A DNA stretch of 64,000 nt from an uncultured bacterium. Lineage in GTDB: Bacteria > Bacillota > Bacilli > Lactobacillales > Lactobacillaceae. Both the position numbers and the translations under genes were made by a program. Every line of letters starts with the position of its first letter. Within the stretch, counting starts at the first letter, position 1. The stretch spans positions 1-64,000 of the forward strand of contig CAJMLF010000006.1 of the NCBI GenBank assembly GCA_905214235.1, given 5' to 3'. Positions 8,570 through 18,503 of the stretch are shown here, piece after piece. The notes below the pieces were generated by a model. It was not told the origin of the DNA. It did no database searches and saw only the letters and a program-made list of their open reading frames with translations.

Positions 8570-9847
8570 TTACTTCAGGTACTTAGCAGGGTCCGCAACG
8601 AAGTCCGTAACCTTAACGTCTACGGTATCCTTTGTTGCCGCGTTCTTTAACTGGAACTGACCCTCACTGACTTCACGGTCACCGAAGACGGCAAAGTACT
8701 TAGCGTTGCGCCGGAAGGCTTCCTTGATCTGCTTACCAACCTTCACGCCACTGTAATCCTTGTCAGCGACGATTCCCTGTTGGCGCACCTTGTTAAGGAT
8801 TTCAAATGCCAGGTTATCACCCTTGTCATCGGCACTTGCCAAGAAGAGGTCCAGCTTGTCGACTGGGGCAAAGTCGGGATTTTCTTCCTGAAGGAGGATC
8901 ATCAACCGTTCAACCCCCATTCCGAAGCCGATCCCCCCTTCTTCAGGGCCACCAAGTTGGGAAATTAAGCCGTTGTAACGACCACCGGCACAAACCGTCG
9001 TGTAGCCGCCACCAAAGGCTGGTGAATCAGACATGATTTCAAAAATAGTGTGGTTGTAGTAGTCCAACCCCCGGACCATGTTACTGTCAATTTCGTAATC
9101 AATCCCGAGTTCCTTTAAAAGGGCCTGAACCTGGTCAAAGTAGGATTGAGATTCGTCGTCCAGGTAATCTAGAATCGATGGAGCGTCTTCGACAATCTTC
9201 TTGTCGCCCTCATCCTTACTGTCAAGGACCCGGAGTGGGTTCTTGTAGAGCCGTTCCTGGGAGTCCTTACTCAGTTCATCGTAGCGGGGCTTCAGGTAGT
9301 TGATCAAAGCTTCCCGGTAGTCCTTTCTAACCTGCTTATCACCAAGCGTGTTGATAACTAACTTCACGTTTGGTACCCCAAACTGCTTGAAGAGGGTCAT
9401 CGCCATCGCAATAACTTCCACATCAATTTGTGGTGACTCGTTGTTCAGGGCCTCAACACCGATTTGGTGGAACTCACGTTGACGACCGGACTGTGGCCGT
9501 TCGTAACGGAACATTGGGCCCATGTAGTAAACCTTGTACGGCTTCGGGTATTCCGGACCGTAAAGCTTATTTTCCACGTAGGCCCGGACAACCCCCGCGG
9601 TCCCTTCCGGACGGAGGGCAATGTGACGGTCACCCTTGTCGTGGAAGTCATACATTTCCTTTTCAACGATGTCTGACGTGTCCCCGACGTTCCGGGAGAA
9701 GACGTGGTAGTCTTCAAACATTGGGGTCCGAATCCCCCGGTAACCGAATTGCCGGAAGACTTCCCGGGCCTTTGCCTCAACCTTTTCCCAAACGTTCGTC
9801 GTGCCCGGCAGCAGGTCTGCCGTTCCCTTTGGCTTTTGATAATCCAT
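8570..9847 (-). CDS. hisS: Histidyl-tRNA synthetase
   Basis: Class II synthetase, about 425 residues. Motif 2 appears as MFRYERPQSGRQREFHQIGVE, histidine motif 1 as RGLDYYNHTIFE and motif 3 as GIGFGMGVERL; an anticodon-binding domain follows. The frame is open farther upstream to 9895, but that part lies in the T-box terminator. AAAGGAG is spaced for ATG at 9847, giving the usual MDYQKPKGTADLLPG start. In many Bacillota aspS follows hisS; here hisS stands alone before a terminator. Confidence 0.95.
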   Translation of the reverse strand: MDYQKPKGTADLLPGTTNVWEKVEAKAREVFRQFGYRGIRTPMFEDYHVFSRNVGDTSDIVEKEMYDFHDKGDRHIALRPEGTAGVVRAYVENKLYGPEYPKPYKVYYMGPMFRYERPQSGRQREFHQIGVEALNNESPQIDVEVIAMAMTLFKQFGVPNVKLVINTLGDKQVRKDYREALINYLKPRYDELSKDSQERLYKNPLRVLDSKDEGDKKIVEDAPSILDYLDDESQSYFDQVQALLKELGIDYEIDSNMVRGLDYYNHTIFEIMSDSPAFGGGYTTVCAGGRYNGLISQLGGPEEGGIGFGMGVERLMILLQEENPDFAPVDKLDLFLASADDKGDNLAFEILNKVRQQGIVADKDYSGVKVGKQIKEAFRRNAKYFAVFGDREVSEGQFQLKNAATKDTVDVKVTDFVADPAKYLK

Positions 9848-9869
9848 TCCTGTTTCTGCTCCTTTCATC

Positions 9870-10126
9870 AAAAAAGGCCCCCTAAGGCCGTTCAACCTTA
9901 GAGGGCGATTAACTCACTGTCCCACCTCTATTTACAGTAACCTCGCAGTTACTGCCTCACGAAGTCGTTATAACTTCACGATGATAACGGGTCGCCCCGG
10001 AAGCCGCTACTTGGTTCACCGCTCCTGCTCAGTAGAGGTGGATTCGCAACCACCGCCAGCTCTCAGCTAAACTGGCTCTCTGTTAAGTCGTGGCTGTTTT
10101 TGTTCTACTTCTTTGCAATTACACTA
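9870..10126 (-). promoter_or_regulatory. T-box leader, histidine-specific
   Basis: Transcribed minus. It contains the stem I AGAGAG start, a distal arm ending GCTGAGAG, a specifier region GAATCCACCTC in which CAC is the His codon, and the T-box core AGGTGGGACAGTG. The free TGGG position carries G, which pairs with C73, the discriminator peculiar to tRNA-His. The terminator stem GCCCTCTAAGG / CCTTAGGGGGC with six T lies just before the hisS ribosome-binding site. Uncharged tRNA-His would allow read-through. Confidence 0.92.
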
Positions 10127-10145
10127 GTGATTTTACCATAGGTCG

Positions 10146-11348
10146 TTAATTTTGGGTATTATTATTTCTGGCGGTTTTCAATCGTCGCCACGAAATGACG
10201 GCACAGAAAACGAAGAGGAGGGTAATTGTCATCATCAAGAAGACGGAGATGAAGAGCTCTTGGTAATTGCCCTGTTCGATAACAAAGCCACCGTAGAGGG
10301 GCCCAATTGCCCGACCAACTGAGAACGCGATATTAAGTAAACCTTGGTAGCGCCCCGCCTCATTAACATCCGTCAGCTGGGCAATCCAGGCGGGAAGGCC
10401 CGCAAAACTCGTCATTTCACCGATTGTCAATATTACAAAGTCGATGACAAAGGCCCAAAGATTTCGGGCAACGATGAGGAAGAGAAACGATGACGCAAAA
10501 ATCAGGATCCCCACCATGATCTGGTTGGAAAGCTTGACGTAGGGGCTGAGCTTGTTCACCAGCGGCTGACCAACAATGATCAAGAGGCCATTCAAGGTCC
10601 AGAGCATACTATAAGCGTAGAACGGGATCCCCATATTAGTCATATGAACCGCCATCACGCTTTCCCATAGGGAGTAGCTGAGGTGGATTGTCATGTAATT
10701 GAGGAGGATCAACCAAACTAATACCAAGGCCCGGTGGTGGGTTGACACTGACCGACCTTTCCTTACCCGCTGTTTGGCCCTAGGTGGCAAGGTCACCCGG
10801 ACATTGAGGGCCAGGATAACCACCAGGGCAAGGAGGGCATAGAAGAAGGTTGCAGCACTGAAAACCAAAGTTACACTGATTGGCAGCAAAACCCCGACAG
10901 CTAAGGTCCCAATCACAACCCCCACATTGAAGGCCATGTAGATGTAGTTGAAGACGTAGCGCGAACTGTGGTCAGTGACCAGGGCCCCGTAAGAATTAAC
11001 GACGGTCATGTTAATTCCATCCCCAAAGCTATTAAGCATCATTAAGACCGCAAACCAGGGCCAGTCATGTTCGAAAATCAGGGCAAAAATGGCTAGGGTT
11101 GAAATGCCAACCCCCATCACGGCGGTCCGGTACTGGTCCCAATGATCGAAAAGCCAACCGCCGAGGTAGTTACCTGCCATCGTACAGATCGACATGAAGA
11201 GCATCACGCCCCCCGCCGTCGTTAGCGTTTCATGCAGGTAGTTATGCATGTACATCGTTGTCAGCGGCCATAAAAAAGCAGCCCCGGTGTTGTTGAGCAA
11301 ACTTGCCAGGGCCACCCATTTCAACTTTACAGTTGCCTGCTTTTTCAT
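10146..11348 (-). CDS. MFS transporter
   Basis: About 400 residues with 12 predicted membrane helices. The conserved loop 2-3 motif reads GGWLFDHWDQYRTAVMG, a drug/H+ antiporter-type arrangement, and the second half begins with a basic cytoplasmic loop (PPRAKQRVRKGRS). It resembles multidrug or sugar-efflux MFS proteins, but the substrate cannot be read. The frame extends upstream to 11444, overlapping the next gene; GGGAGG precedes ATG at 11348 (MKKQATVKLKW), which I prefer. Probably cotranscribed with 11374-11994. Confidence 0.85.
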   Translation of the reverse strand: MKKQATVKLKWVALASLLNNTGAAFLWPLTTMYMHNYLHETLTTAGGVMLFMSICTMAGNYLGGWLFDHWDQYRTAVMGVGISTLAIFALIFEHDWPWFAVLMMLNSFGDGINMTVVNSYGALVTDHSSRYVFNYIYMAFNVGVVIGTLAVGVLLPISVTLVFSAATFFYALLALVVILALNVRVTLPPRAKQRVRKGRSVSTHHRALVLVWLILLNYMTIHLSYSLWESVMAVHMTNMGIPFYAYSMLWTLNGLLIIVGQPLVNKLSPYVKLSNQIMVGILIFASSFLFLIVARNLWAFVIDFVILTIGEMTSFAGLPAWIAQLTDVNEAGRYQGLLNIAFSVGRAIGPLYGGFVIEQGNYQELFISVFLMMTITLLFVFCAVISWRRLKTARNNNTQN

Positions 11349-11373
11349 TATCCTCCCAACCTTCTTGTCAATT

Positions 11374-11994
11374 CTACCGTTCGTGGACCATTTCAGATGA
11401 TGGAACCCGTAGTAAGGTGTAGACTTCTGCGGTCCGGTTAGCACGAAGGCCCAGGCCGTTGAGCAGGGTATTCTTGTAGCTAATCGTCATTTCAGCCGCA
11501 AATGCGTGCCCCGTCTGCCGGTCCTGCTTCTTCAGCTTGGCCTTGTCCCACGGCAGGCTGCTTGCGTCCAGAGTAATGATTCGGTCCCCATCGGCTACTG
11601 AACCATAGTGGGAATTGGTCGTATAACGGTTACCGTTTGCCCAGTAAGTATAAGAGACAATCGGGTGCTTGCCGTTTTGACTCCGGGTTGCCAGAACGTA
11701 GTAGTAGTCATTGCTCTTGTTGTGGATCTGCAACGGTGAGTACTTCATTGTGATGCGCGTTTCGTTGTGGTTATTGATATCTGCCTGGCGGAAGAAGGTC
11801 AGATAAAGCATCCCGCCCAGCCAAATGACGGCGACCAGTAGTAAGGCCACGTAACGCCAAAAGAGTTTAGGTGAAAAAGCCTTCTTTGTCTTAGCGATTA
11901 ACATCAGTTGTTGGACACGAATGTAGTGAATTACGTAGCAGAAAAACACGATTGCGAGAATCCACAGTAGCCAACCTAACCAGTTCCAAGTCAT
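11374..11994 (-). CDS. Membrane-anchored protein, LVIS_2131-like
   Basis: 206 residues with two hydrophobic segments near the N-terminus (about 6-25 and 48-68) and a long polar C-terminal part outside the membrane rich in Tyr, Asn and Thr. The pattern resembles a lactobacillar family named after LVIS_2131, of unknown role; that name is from memory and not checked. It sits 25 bases upstream of the MFS gene on the same strand. Confidence 0.7.
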   Translation of the reverse strand: MTWNWLGWLLWILAIVFFCYVIHYIRVQQLMLIAKTKKAFSPKLFWRYVALLLVAVIWLGGMLYLTFFRQADINNHNETRITMKYSPLQIHNKSNDYYYVLATRSQNGKHPIVSYTYWANGNRYTTNSHYGSVADGDRIITLDASSLPWDKAKLKKQDRQTGHAFAAEMTISYKNTLLNGLGLRANRTAEVYTLLRVPSSEMVHER

Positions 11995-12222
11995 AATCTC
12001 TTTCGCTCCATTTCTTCGTCATAATTCTATACTCTGATTATCACACATATTGAAGTTCTTGTCCCCACCCACCAGCGGAATTTAAGATTAATTTTTGCTT
12101 TTCTTTTTGTAAATCCGCAAACTGTGCTAAACTAAATTTTGGTGTAAATTTTGTTCCAGCAAAGGACATAAGAATAATAATGTAGTTGAAAAGCTGCCCG
12201 AACATCAAGGAGGAATTAATTC

Positions 12223-12408
12223 ATGGATAATTTGAGTGAGTTAGCCAAAGAACTAATCAAATTTGAGCGTGATAACGACTTAAATGACAATGAAGTTGCT
12301 TTTGGAAGCCACCTATCAGTAGAGCGGATTCATGATATTAAGTCATCGAACTCTGCCGCAACTTCTGAAGAAGCCGAATTACTCCAACGTTTTATGCAAA
12401 GTAAGTAA
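12223..12408 (+). CDS. Small conserved protein (61 aa), LBP_cg2779-like
   Basis: Acidic, helical 61-residue protein with NDNEVAFGSHLSVERIHDIKS, which looks like a degenerate helix-turn-helix. It resembles a small lactobacillar family (LBP_cg2779) of unknown function. AAGGAGG is spaced well before the ATG. The 214 bases upstream to 12008 are AT-rich and contain the likely promoter but no gene I can support. Confidence 0.7.
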   Translation: MDNLSELAKELIKFERDNDLNDNEVAFGSHLSVERIHDIKSSNSAATSEEAELLQRFMQSK

Positions 12409-12449
12409 TTACGGGGCCAACCCAGTACGAACCGGGTCCACTTACCACT

Positions 12450-12496
12450 AAAAAGAGCAAGCTAGTAATCAAAACGATTGCTGACTTGCTCTTTTC
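12450..12496. terminator. Bidirectional terminator
   Basis: Stem AAAAGAGCAAG / CTTGCTCTTTT with T runs in both directions. It serves the small plus-strand gene and the convergent LacI-family gene. Confidence 0.85.
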
Positions 12497-13435
12497 TTAT
12501 TCATGAAATTCAACTGGTAAGGTGACTGACGAAATTTTGGCATTTGGTTCCGCCACCCGTTTAAGGAGGGTCTTAATTAAAGCGGCGGCCAACTTAGGAA
12601 TTGGCTGAATCACCGTCGGCAGTTGGGGGGCAATGTGGCGGATCAGTTGTGAACCATCATATCCAGTGATGAAGAAGTCCTGGCCCATCTTTAACCCCTG
12701 CTGCTGGTAAATTGCGGCAATTTCAAGAGCCTGGACATCGTTTGAAGCCACAACCCCATCATAAATTCCAGGAAAGGTCGTTGAAAAATCAAGGTCCCCT
12801 AGGGCCAAGGGGTCAAAGCTGCGGTGCTTTTCCGTCAACCGGTCCAGGGCTCCCTGCAACCGGTTCAGCGTTGGTGAAGCGGATGTATCTTCGTCGACAA
12901 TTACCGCAATGTGGCGGGCGTTTTTCCGTAGTAAGTATTCCACGGCGAGTTGGCCGCCCCGGTAGCTATCAGAGGCAACGATGGGAATGTTGTCCGCCAG
13001 GTAGCGGTCAAAGGAAACAATGGGCGCGGAGATCTGGTGGTACTCCTCAATATCGAGGTTGTGGGACCCAGAGATAATCCCGTCGACCTGGTTGGCCATC
13101 AGCATACTAAGGTACTCGTGCTCAATTTCGGGGTTTTCCGCCGATGACGCAATAATTGCCTTGTAGCCCTGGTTAAAGAGTTGGCGCTCAAGTTCATTGA
13201 CCAGCTCCGCGAAAAAGGGGTTGGTCAGGTTGGGAAAAATCAGGCCAACAAACTTGGAAGGCTTCCCCTGCATTGCCCGGGCCAGTGCGTTGGGCTGGTA
13301 GTTAAGCTCCCGCATAGCTTCATGAACCTTTTTAATTGTTTTGGCACTGAGGGACCCGTAATTATTGATTACCCGTGAGACGGTAGTTACGGAAACCCCA
13401 GCCAGTTGTGCAACATCTTTTAACTTTGCTACCAT
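12497..13435 (-). CDS. LacI-family transcriptional regulator (ScrR/RbsR-like)
   Basis: 312 residues. N-terminal HTH is KLKDVAQLAGVSVTTVSRVINN with the hinge YQPNALARAM, followed by a periplasmic-binding-type ligand domain (FVGLIFPNLTNPFFAELV; PIVSFDRYL; VDEDTSASPT). The ligand domain resembles sucrose or ribose repressors. No sugar operon sits beside it, so its target is probably elsewhere. It has a good ribosome-binding site (GAGG) and is convergent with 12223-12408. Confidence 0.88.
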   Translation of the reverse strand: MVAKLKDVAQLAGVSVTTVSRVINNYGSLSAKTIKKVHEAMRELNYQPNALARAMQGKPSKFVGLIFPNLTNPFFAELVNELERQLFNQGYKAIIASSAENPEIEHEYLSMLMANQVDGIISGSHNLDIEEYHQISAPIVSFDRYLADNIPIVASDSYRGGQLAVEYLLRKNARHIAVIVDEDTSASPTLNRLQGALDRLTEKHRSFDPLALGDLDFSTTFPGIYDGVVASNDVQALEIAAIYQQQGLKMGQDFFITGYDGSQLIRHIAPQLPTVIQPIPKLAAALIKTLLKRVAEPNAKISSVTLPVEFHE

Positions 13436-13811
13436 GTTAATTTCCTCGCATCCCTAGTGTTAAACTACTTCATTATAGCCTAGTGCCGCCCCAACTGGAA
13501 TCACTTTCTTTAATTTAGTAAAAATCAAGTATGAAATTACTATCATCTATCAAAAATGTTTTTCACATGATAAAGTCGGCTGAAAAGGCTAAATTTCGTG
13601 GTCAAATTGGTTATTTTAAACTATTCAAAATATAAATTTACTTATTTTATTTTTAATAGTTCATTGACGCGTATAAAAAATAATGCTACTTTAATTAATA
13701 GTGAAATCTTAATAACTTCTTAACTTTTTTGTGCAAAATTATCGGGGAAGAAAGACAGTCTTCCGATTATCTTTCAACTATCACTTTTTAAATGACAGGG
13801 GAGCTTAATCA
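13436..13811. other. AT-rich intergenic region between divergent lacI-type gene and autolysin
   Basis: 376 bases without a gene. For the autolysin side a TTGACG hexamer near 13664 is followed by AT-rich DNA, and the leader contains an ATCGGGGAAGA / TCTTCCGAT hairpin at about 13741-13767 that may stabilise or attenuate the message. I could not identify a clear LacI-type operator. Confidence 0.5.
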
Positions 13812-15527
13812 ATGAATCAACAGGTAAACGCTAATTCAAAGCACTTCAAAATGTATAAAAGTGGTCGCAAGTGGATGGTTGCCAGCTTAACGGCGGTAAC
13901 ATTGCTCACTGCTACTGGGGTTGTTGCCCACGCTGACGAAAACAACGGGAACAACCAACAGGCAGCTGTTTCAAACGTTAACACGGACAGCCAAGCAGCT
14001 AACCAGCAAAGTGCCGCAGTAAACAGTGTGGCACCGGCATCCGCAAGCACCGCTAACTCACAAGCCAACAGCACCGCCTCCAGTGCTACTAGTCAGGACA
14101 ACAGTGCCCAGGCTACTTCAACACAGAGCTTTGCTGCCCAGACCAATACTCAGCAGGTCAACCTAAACTCACTTCACTTCAGTAATAACGCTACCTCCCA
14201 ACGCTTTATTGAAAGTGTGGCACCAGGCGCAATCAATGGCTGGAACAAGTACGGTGTCTTGCCTTCCGTAACGGTTGCCCAAGCAATTATTGAAAGTGGC
14301 TGGGGCCGTTCTGGCTTAGCTACGCAGACCCACAACCTCTTTGGGATCAAGGGCTCATACAATGGTAACTCGGTTACGATGCGGACCCGTGAAGTTTACG
14401 GCGGTCGGTCTGTTTACATCAACGATTCTTTCCGGGCTTACGCCAACAATTCACAATCTGTTGAAGACCACGGGGACTTCCTGTACGTCAACAGCCGCTA
14501 CCGTAACCTGCTTGGCGACACTAATTATGTTTCCGTTGCCCGGAAGTTGCAGGCTGACGGTTACGCAACCGACCCTAACTACGCCAACGCATTAATCCGG
14601 ATGGTTCAGACATACGGCTTGAGCCAACTGGATTCCGTAGCCATCTCTGGGAAGACGGTCATCAACAAGCAACAAAATGATAACTCATCAAGTAGCTACG
14701 CAAGCAGCACTAACTACTACACCGTTCACGGTGGCGACACGTTATCAAGCATTGCTAACCGCTTCTCCACAACGGTTAACACCTTGGCCCACCTGAACGA
14801 CATCCAAAACGTCAACCGGATTTACGTTGGTCAACGGCTCCTCGTTCGTCAAGCAGCACCGGTTAACAACCAAAATACCACGACGACCACAACAACGCCT
14901 AACCAAGGGCAAAACCAAAGTCAGTCTACCGCGCCAGTTAACAATAACAACACGGTCAAGACTTACACCGTCAAGAGTGGGGACACGTTATCCGGAATTG
15001 CTAACCAGTTTGGCATGAATTACGTTCAGTTGGCCCAAATCAACCATATTAAAAACGTCAACCGGATTTACGTTGGCCAAACTCTGCAGTTGCAAGCACA
15101 AGCTAATAATGCAACGGTTAGCCAACCGGTCCACAATAACACCACTAACAATGCTAAGCCGGCCCCAACCCCAGCACCAGCTACTAACAACGCAGCCTAC
15201 ACTGTTAAGAGTGGTGACACCTTGTCTGGGATTGCCAGTCGCTTTGGGGTTTCCTATGAGCAGCTGGCCCAGCTTAACAACATTGCTAACCCGAACCTGA
15301 TCTATGTTGGCCAAGTCCTGCGGGTAAATGGTCAGGCGGCACCACGTTACAACAACTACAGTCGGTCATCAGCAACGACTAGCGTCCGGGGCGGCTACAC
15401 CGTTAAGAGCGGTGATACCCTGTCTGGAATTGCTGCACAGTATGGCCTTAACTGGCACACCCTGGCACAACGTAATAATTTACAAAGTCCTTACACCATT
15501 TACGTTGGGCAGAAGCTGGCCTTCTAA
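13812..15527 (+). CDS. Secreted LysM autolysin with glucosaminidase domain
   Basis: 571 residues. The signal is of the KxYKxGKxW type ([13 protein letters not shown]), cleaved after AHA or nearby. An Asn/Gln/Ser/Ala-rich linker (about 45-115) precedes a GH73-like N-acetylglucosaminidase domain (about 125-280), marked by [15 protein letters not shown] with the catalytic Glu and by [11 protein letters not shown]. Four LysM repeats follow at about 301, 383, 461 and 527, each with [13 protein letters not shown] or a variant and IYVGQ. It hydrolyses peptidoglycan during cell separation. Own terminator. Confidence 0.93.
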   Translation: MNQQVNANSKHFKMYKSGRKWMVASLTAVTLLTATGVVAHADENNGNNQQAAVSNVNTDSQAANQQSAAVNSVAPASASTANSQANSTASSATSQDNSAQATSTQSFAAQTNTQQVNLNSLHFSNNATSQRFIESVAPGAINGWNKYGVLPSVTVAQAIIESGWGRSGLATQTHNLFGIKGSYNGNSVTMRTREVYGGRSVYINDSFRAYANNSQSVEDHGDFLYVNSRYRNLLGDTNYVSVARKLQADGYATDPNYANALIRMVQTYGLSQLDSVAISGKTVINKQQNDNSSSSYASSTNYYTVHGGDTLSSIANRFSTTVNTLAHLNDIQNVNRIYVGQRLLVRQAAPVNNQNTTTTTTTPNQGQNQSQSTAPVNNNNTVKTYTVKSGDTLSGIANQFGMNYVQLAQINHIKNVNRIYVGQTLQLQAQANNATVSQPVHNNTTNNAKPAPTPAPATNNAAYTVKSGDTLSGIASRFGVSYEQLAQLNNIANPNLIYVGQVLRVNGQAAPRYNNYSRSSATTSVRGGYTVKSGDTLSGIAAQYGLNWHTLAQRNNLQSPYTIYVGQKLAF

Positions 15528-15549
15528 TCATCTAGAATAATTTGTTTAT

Positions 15550-15587
15550 AAAAAAGCAAAAGTGCTTAACAGCCTTTTGCTTTTTTG
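15550..15587 (+). terminator. Terminator of the autolysin gene
   Basis: Perfect 13-bp stem AAAAAAGCAAAAG / CTTTTGCTTTTTT with a terminal T run. Confidence 0.88.
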
Positions 15588-15657
15588 TCGTTTAAATCCT
15601 AAAATAAAAGGTAATATAAGTCCGTTCGTTTCAACGTAAGAAAGTAAGGGAGAGCCA

Positions 15658-15966
15658 ATGGCGACGCGTATTTCTGGAGAATTACCAAACATTATCAAAA
15701 TCAGCAGGCTTTTCAAGGTTCTGGGTAATCCCAAGCGACTGCAATTGATCTACCTCTTGATTCAAAAGTCCATGAGCGTTTCGGAGATTAGCTCGACGCT
15801 GAATTGGGAGCAGTCCGGTGTTTCTCACCAACTGCAGCTTCTCCGGAAGTATAACCTGGTCCAGCAGCACCGTCATGGTAAGGTGGTCATTTACCACCTC
15901 GACGACCCAAAAGTAATGACCCTAATTGCCGATGCCCTCAGCCATGCAGAGGATATAGTTAAGTAA
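15658..15966 (+). CDS. ArsR/SmtB-family transcriptional regulator
   Basis: 102 residues. Winged helix with LFKVLGNPKRLQLIYLL, the recognition helix around WEQSGVSHQLQLLRKYNLV and the wing HRHGKVVIYHL. The Cys-based metal site ELCVC is absent (SEISST in its place), so it probably senses something other than a thiol-bound metal. It is a single-gene unit with AGGGAG five bases before ATG and its own terminator. Its target is not evident from the neighbours. Confidence 0.85.
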   Translation: MATRISGELPNIIKISRLFKVLGNPKRLQLIYLLIQKSMSVSEISSTLNWEQSGVSHQLQLLRKYNLVQQHRHGKVVIYHLDDPKVMTLIADALSHAEDIVK

Positions 15967-16001
15967 AAAAACAGCTGACGAAGTTTCGTCAGCTGTTTTT
16001 T
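15965..16001 (+). terminator. Terminator of the ArsR-type gene
   Basis: Stem AAAACAGCTGACGAA / TTCGTCAGCTGTTTT with T runs on both strands, so it can also serve the convergent minus-strand gene that ends at 16021. Confidence 0.85.
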
Positions 16002-16020
16002 AGTATTTGTGCACGTCTTT

Positions 16021-16254
16021 TCAGACAAACTTGAGTTGGAATTGGTCGTCACTCTGAATGTCCTTAACCGTGACGTTTTCCCCGTCATGAAATTGGTCCT
16101 GGTCCACCCAAAAGCCAGGATGCTCATGGCTATAAAATTTAAAGTTGTAGTATGGTGCTGAGCTCTCTTCACTAACCTTCATCACCCCTTGGGAACCATC
16201 GGAGCAATGAATCGTTTGCGTCTTATAATTATCATGGACAAAAATCGTCGTCAC
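16021..16254 (-). CDS. Small hypothetical protein (77 aa)
   Basis: Not recognised. Acidic and aromatic, with HDNYKTQTIHCSDGSQGVMKV, suggesting a compact beta-rich fold. The frame is open from ATG at 16269, but that ATG is part of ATGGAGGTG, a strong ribosome-binding site, so GTG at 16254, six bases after it, is the likely start. Confidence 0.65.
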   Translation of the reverse strand: MTTIFVHDNYKTQTIHCSDGSQGVMKVSEESSAPYYNFKFYSHEHPGFWVDQDQFHDGENVTVKDIQSDDQFQLKFV

Positions 16255-16380
16255 TTCTAACACCTCCATTATGGATTATAGCATAACTTTGGTATACCTA
16301 AAAATAAAAAGCATTGTCATTTAAATTAATGATCGATTAAGTTAATAATGTTGATTAAGTTGCACTTACTCTACACTTAA

Positions 16381-16425
16381 AAAGAAGGGCCCACCGCGTT
16401 TTTACACGCGAAGGGTCCCTTCTTT
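16381..16425 (-). terminator. Terminator of the MacB-like gene
   Basis: Stem AAAGAAGGG..CCC / GGG..CCCTTCTTT enclosing a CGCG-loop hairpin, just past the minus-strand stop at 16435. Confidence 0.8.
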
Positions 16426-16434
16426 ATTTGAATA

Positions 16435-18417
16435 TTAGTCGGCCGTAAGGGCATCGATTGGGTTCAGGCGGGCTGCACGCCGGGCCGGCAGCAGTGCCGC
16501 GATGAAGGAAATTACTACCGCAACCACAAACGCGAAGATCACATTCCCGGCCGTTATCTGGACGATGTTGTACTTAATCATCCCGTATAAGGCGTGGTTC
16601 AGAATTACGGTTACGACAATGACAATAACCAGTGCTAAGACCGCTGAGAACAACCCAATAAAGATTGACTCTGAAGTGAACAGACGACGAATATCTTTCT
16701 TCCGCTCACCAAGTGCCCGCAGGATCCCGATTTCCTTGGTCCGTTCCGATACCGACATGTACATCGTCACGATGATCATCAGTGCGGAGACGAGAAGGGA
16801 GATTCCGGCAATGGCGGCAAGAATAGTCGAGGCAAGGTGGACGTATGTGTTAACCGTCTTCAGGATCGAGCCAACCGTAATTGCCCCAAACATGCGCTCA
16901 CCCTTGGCATTCTTGAGGTTGTTAATGCGGTTAGCAACCTTTTGAACATCAGAGAGGCTGTTGGCACTCACCGCCACAAAGTTCGGGCTAGTGACGGCGC
17001 CGCTGCCCCGCAGCATCCGTTGCATTGTACCGTAGCTAACCGTTGTCTGGGCACTAGCTCCTTCACTGAGGCCAGCCACCTTCACCGTCCCGTTAATGGC
17101 AACCGGGTCCCCCTTACTGTTTACCCAGTTAAAGGAAATGTTAACCGGCTGGCCAATAATCTTGCGGTAATTCTTCGCATCGGTCAGCTGGATGGCCTGT
17201 TGCTTCGTCAGGACGATCTCATTACTACCTGGCCGGTGACCATGCTTGATCGAACTGGATGTCACTGACTTATTCCAGGTTGTCAGTGTGGTCCCACTCT
17301 GTTGCAGTTTCTTGTACGACAGGCGGTAACCACTGATTATGTTCCCCTTTTGGACGCTGGACACCCCATCGACCTTACTTAGCCGGTGGAGGGCCCCACT
17401 ATCAATCATCATTGACTGGGGATCTGCGGAAAGGTTTTGCATCAGTGATGATTGGATCTGGTCCTGGGTAAGATGCTTCCCGGTCGGGTTCTTGAATACC
17501 GTGATTGACCGGGGGTTGGTCAAGGAATTAATTTGGTTTTGGATATAGCCATTAATCCCGTTGCCCAGGCCACTAAAGAGGAGGACGGCAAAAATACCAA
17601 TTGCCGTTCCCAGCATGATCAGTGAGTTGCGCCAGAAGTTATACATCAGGTGCTTAAAAGACATCCGGTAGCTGGCCATCGCCGGGAGCTGCTGGGACTT
17701 AATCACTGTGGGGTCCTTAGGGAGGTCATAGGCTGGCCGGAGCCGTTCGTCCCCATCAATTTTCCCATCGGCTAAGTGGACGACCCGGGTTCCATGGTCG
17801 GCAACTTCCTGGGAGTGGGTAACCGCAATGACCAGCTTACCATCCTTGGCAATCTGGTCCAGCAATGTCAGAACCTCCTGGGTATTTTGTGAATCAAGGG
17901 CCCCCGTCGGCTCATCGGCAATAATGATCTGGGGGTCACTGGCAAGGGCCCGGGCAATTGCCACCCGCTGCTTCTGTCCCCCAGACAGGTGGTTGGGATG
18001 CTTATGAGCCTGGTCGCTCAAGCCAACCTGGTCAAGGAGCTTTAACGCCCGCTTCTGGCGCTCTTCCCGGGAAAGTGAGGTCATGTCCAGGGCCACCAGG
18101 ACGTTATCCAACACCGTTAAGTGGGAAATCAGGTTATACGACTGGTAGATGTAGCCGACCATTGACCGCCGGTAGTCATCCAACTGGTGCTCCTGCTTAT
18201 GGTCAAGTGGGGTTCCCTTGATCAGGACCTCACCGGAAAAGTTACGGTCCAGCCCCCCGATGATGTTCATCAGGGTTGATTTTCCCCCGCCAGACTCACC
18301 TAAAATCGAAACAAACTCGCCCCGTTCAAACTGGAGGTCAATTCCCTTTAAGACCGGAAAGGCTTCTTTGTCAAGATAGTAGGCCTTCTTGATATTGTGC
18401 AATTCTAAAAAAGCCAT
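16435..18417 (-). CDS. MacB-type ABC transporter, fused ATPase and FtsX permease
   Basis: 660 residues. The N-terminal ATPase (about 1-225) has GESGGGKST, the signature LSGGQKQR and Walker B IIIADEPTG. A membrane helix near 270 is followed by a large external domain and then three C-terminal helices of the FtsX fold (ILRALGERKKDIRRLF loop). Family members work as mechanotransducers or exporters of peptides, often in antimicrobial-peptide defence. AAGGAG precedes the start and a TATAAT box overlaps the upstream terminator, so it probably has its own promoter as well as lying behind the TetR-led operon. Confidence 0.88.
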   Translation of the reverse strand: MAFLELHNIKKAYYLDKEAFPVLKGIDLQFERGEFVSILGESGGGKSTLMNIIGGLDRNFSGEVLIKGTPLDHKQEHQLDDYRRSMVGYIYQSYNLISHLTVLDNVLVALDMTSLSREERQKRALKLLDQVGLSDQAHKHPNHLSGGQKQRVAIARALASDPQIIIADEPTGALDSQNTQEVLTLLDQIAKDGKLVIAVTHSQEVADHGTRVVHLADGKIDGDERLRPAYDLPKDPTVIKSQQLPAMASYRMSFKHLMYNFWRNSLIMLGTAIGIFAVLLFSGLGNGINGYIQNQINSLTNPRSITVFKNPTGKHLTQDQIQSSLMQNLSADPQSMMIDSGALHRLSKVDGVSSVQKGNIISGYRLSYKKLQQSGTTLTTWNKSVTSSSIKHGHRPGSNEIVLTKQQAIQLTDAKNYRKIIGQPVNISFNWVNSKGDPVAINGTVKVAGLSEGASAQTTVSYGTMQRMLRGSGAVTSPNFVAVSANSLSDVQKVANRINNLKNAKGERMFGAITVGSILKTVNTYVHLASTILAAIAGISLLVSALMIIVTMYMSVSERTKEIGILRALGERKKDIRRLFTSESIFIGLFSAVLALVIVIVVTVILNHALYGMIKYNIVQITAGNVIFAFVVAVVISFIAALLPARRAARLNPIDALTAD

Positions 18418-18453
18418 TGTATTCTCCTTACATTTATTTAGTTTGATTATACC

Positions 18454-18490
18454 AAAAACCTGCTCAAGGCAAGGGAATCCTCAAGCAGGC
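18454..18490 (-). terminator. Terminator between the two ABC units
   Basis: On the minus strand CCTGCTTGAGG / CCTTGAGCAGG with one mismatch and TTTTT. It separates the three-gene TetR-ABC unit from the MacB-like gene and partly overlaps that gene's putative promoter. Confidence 0.7.
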
Positions 18491-18503
18491 TTTATCAAAA
18501 ATT

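Noticed and set aside
9848..9895. N-terminal extension of hisS to 9895
   Set aside because: Falls in the T-box terminator; start at 9847 matches the family.
14700..15527. Tandem repeat or CRISPR-like array
   Set aside because: The similarity comes from four LysM coding repeats, not a non-coding array.
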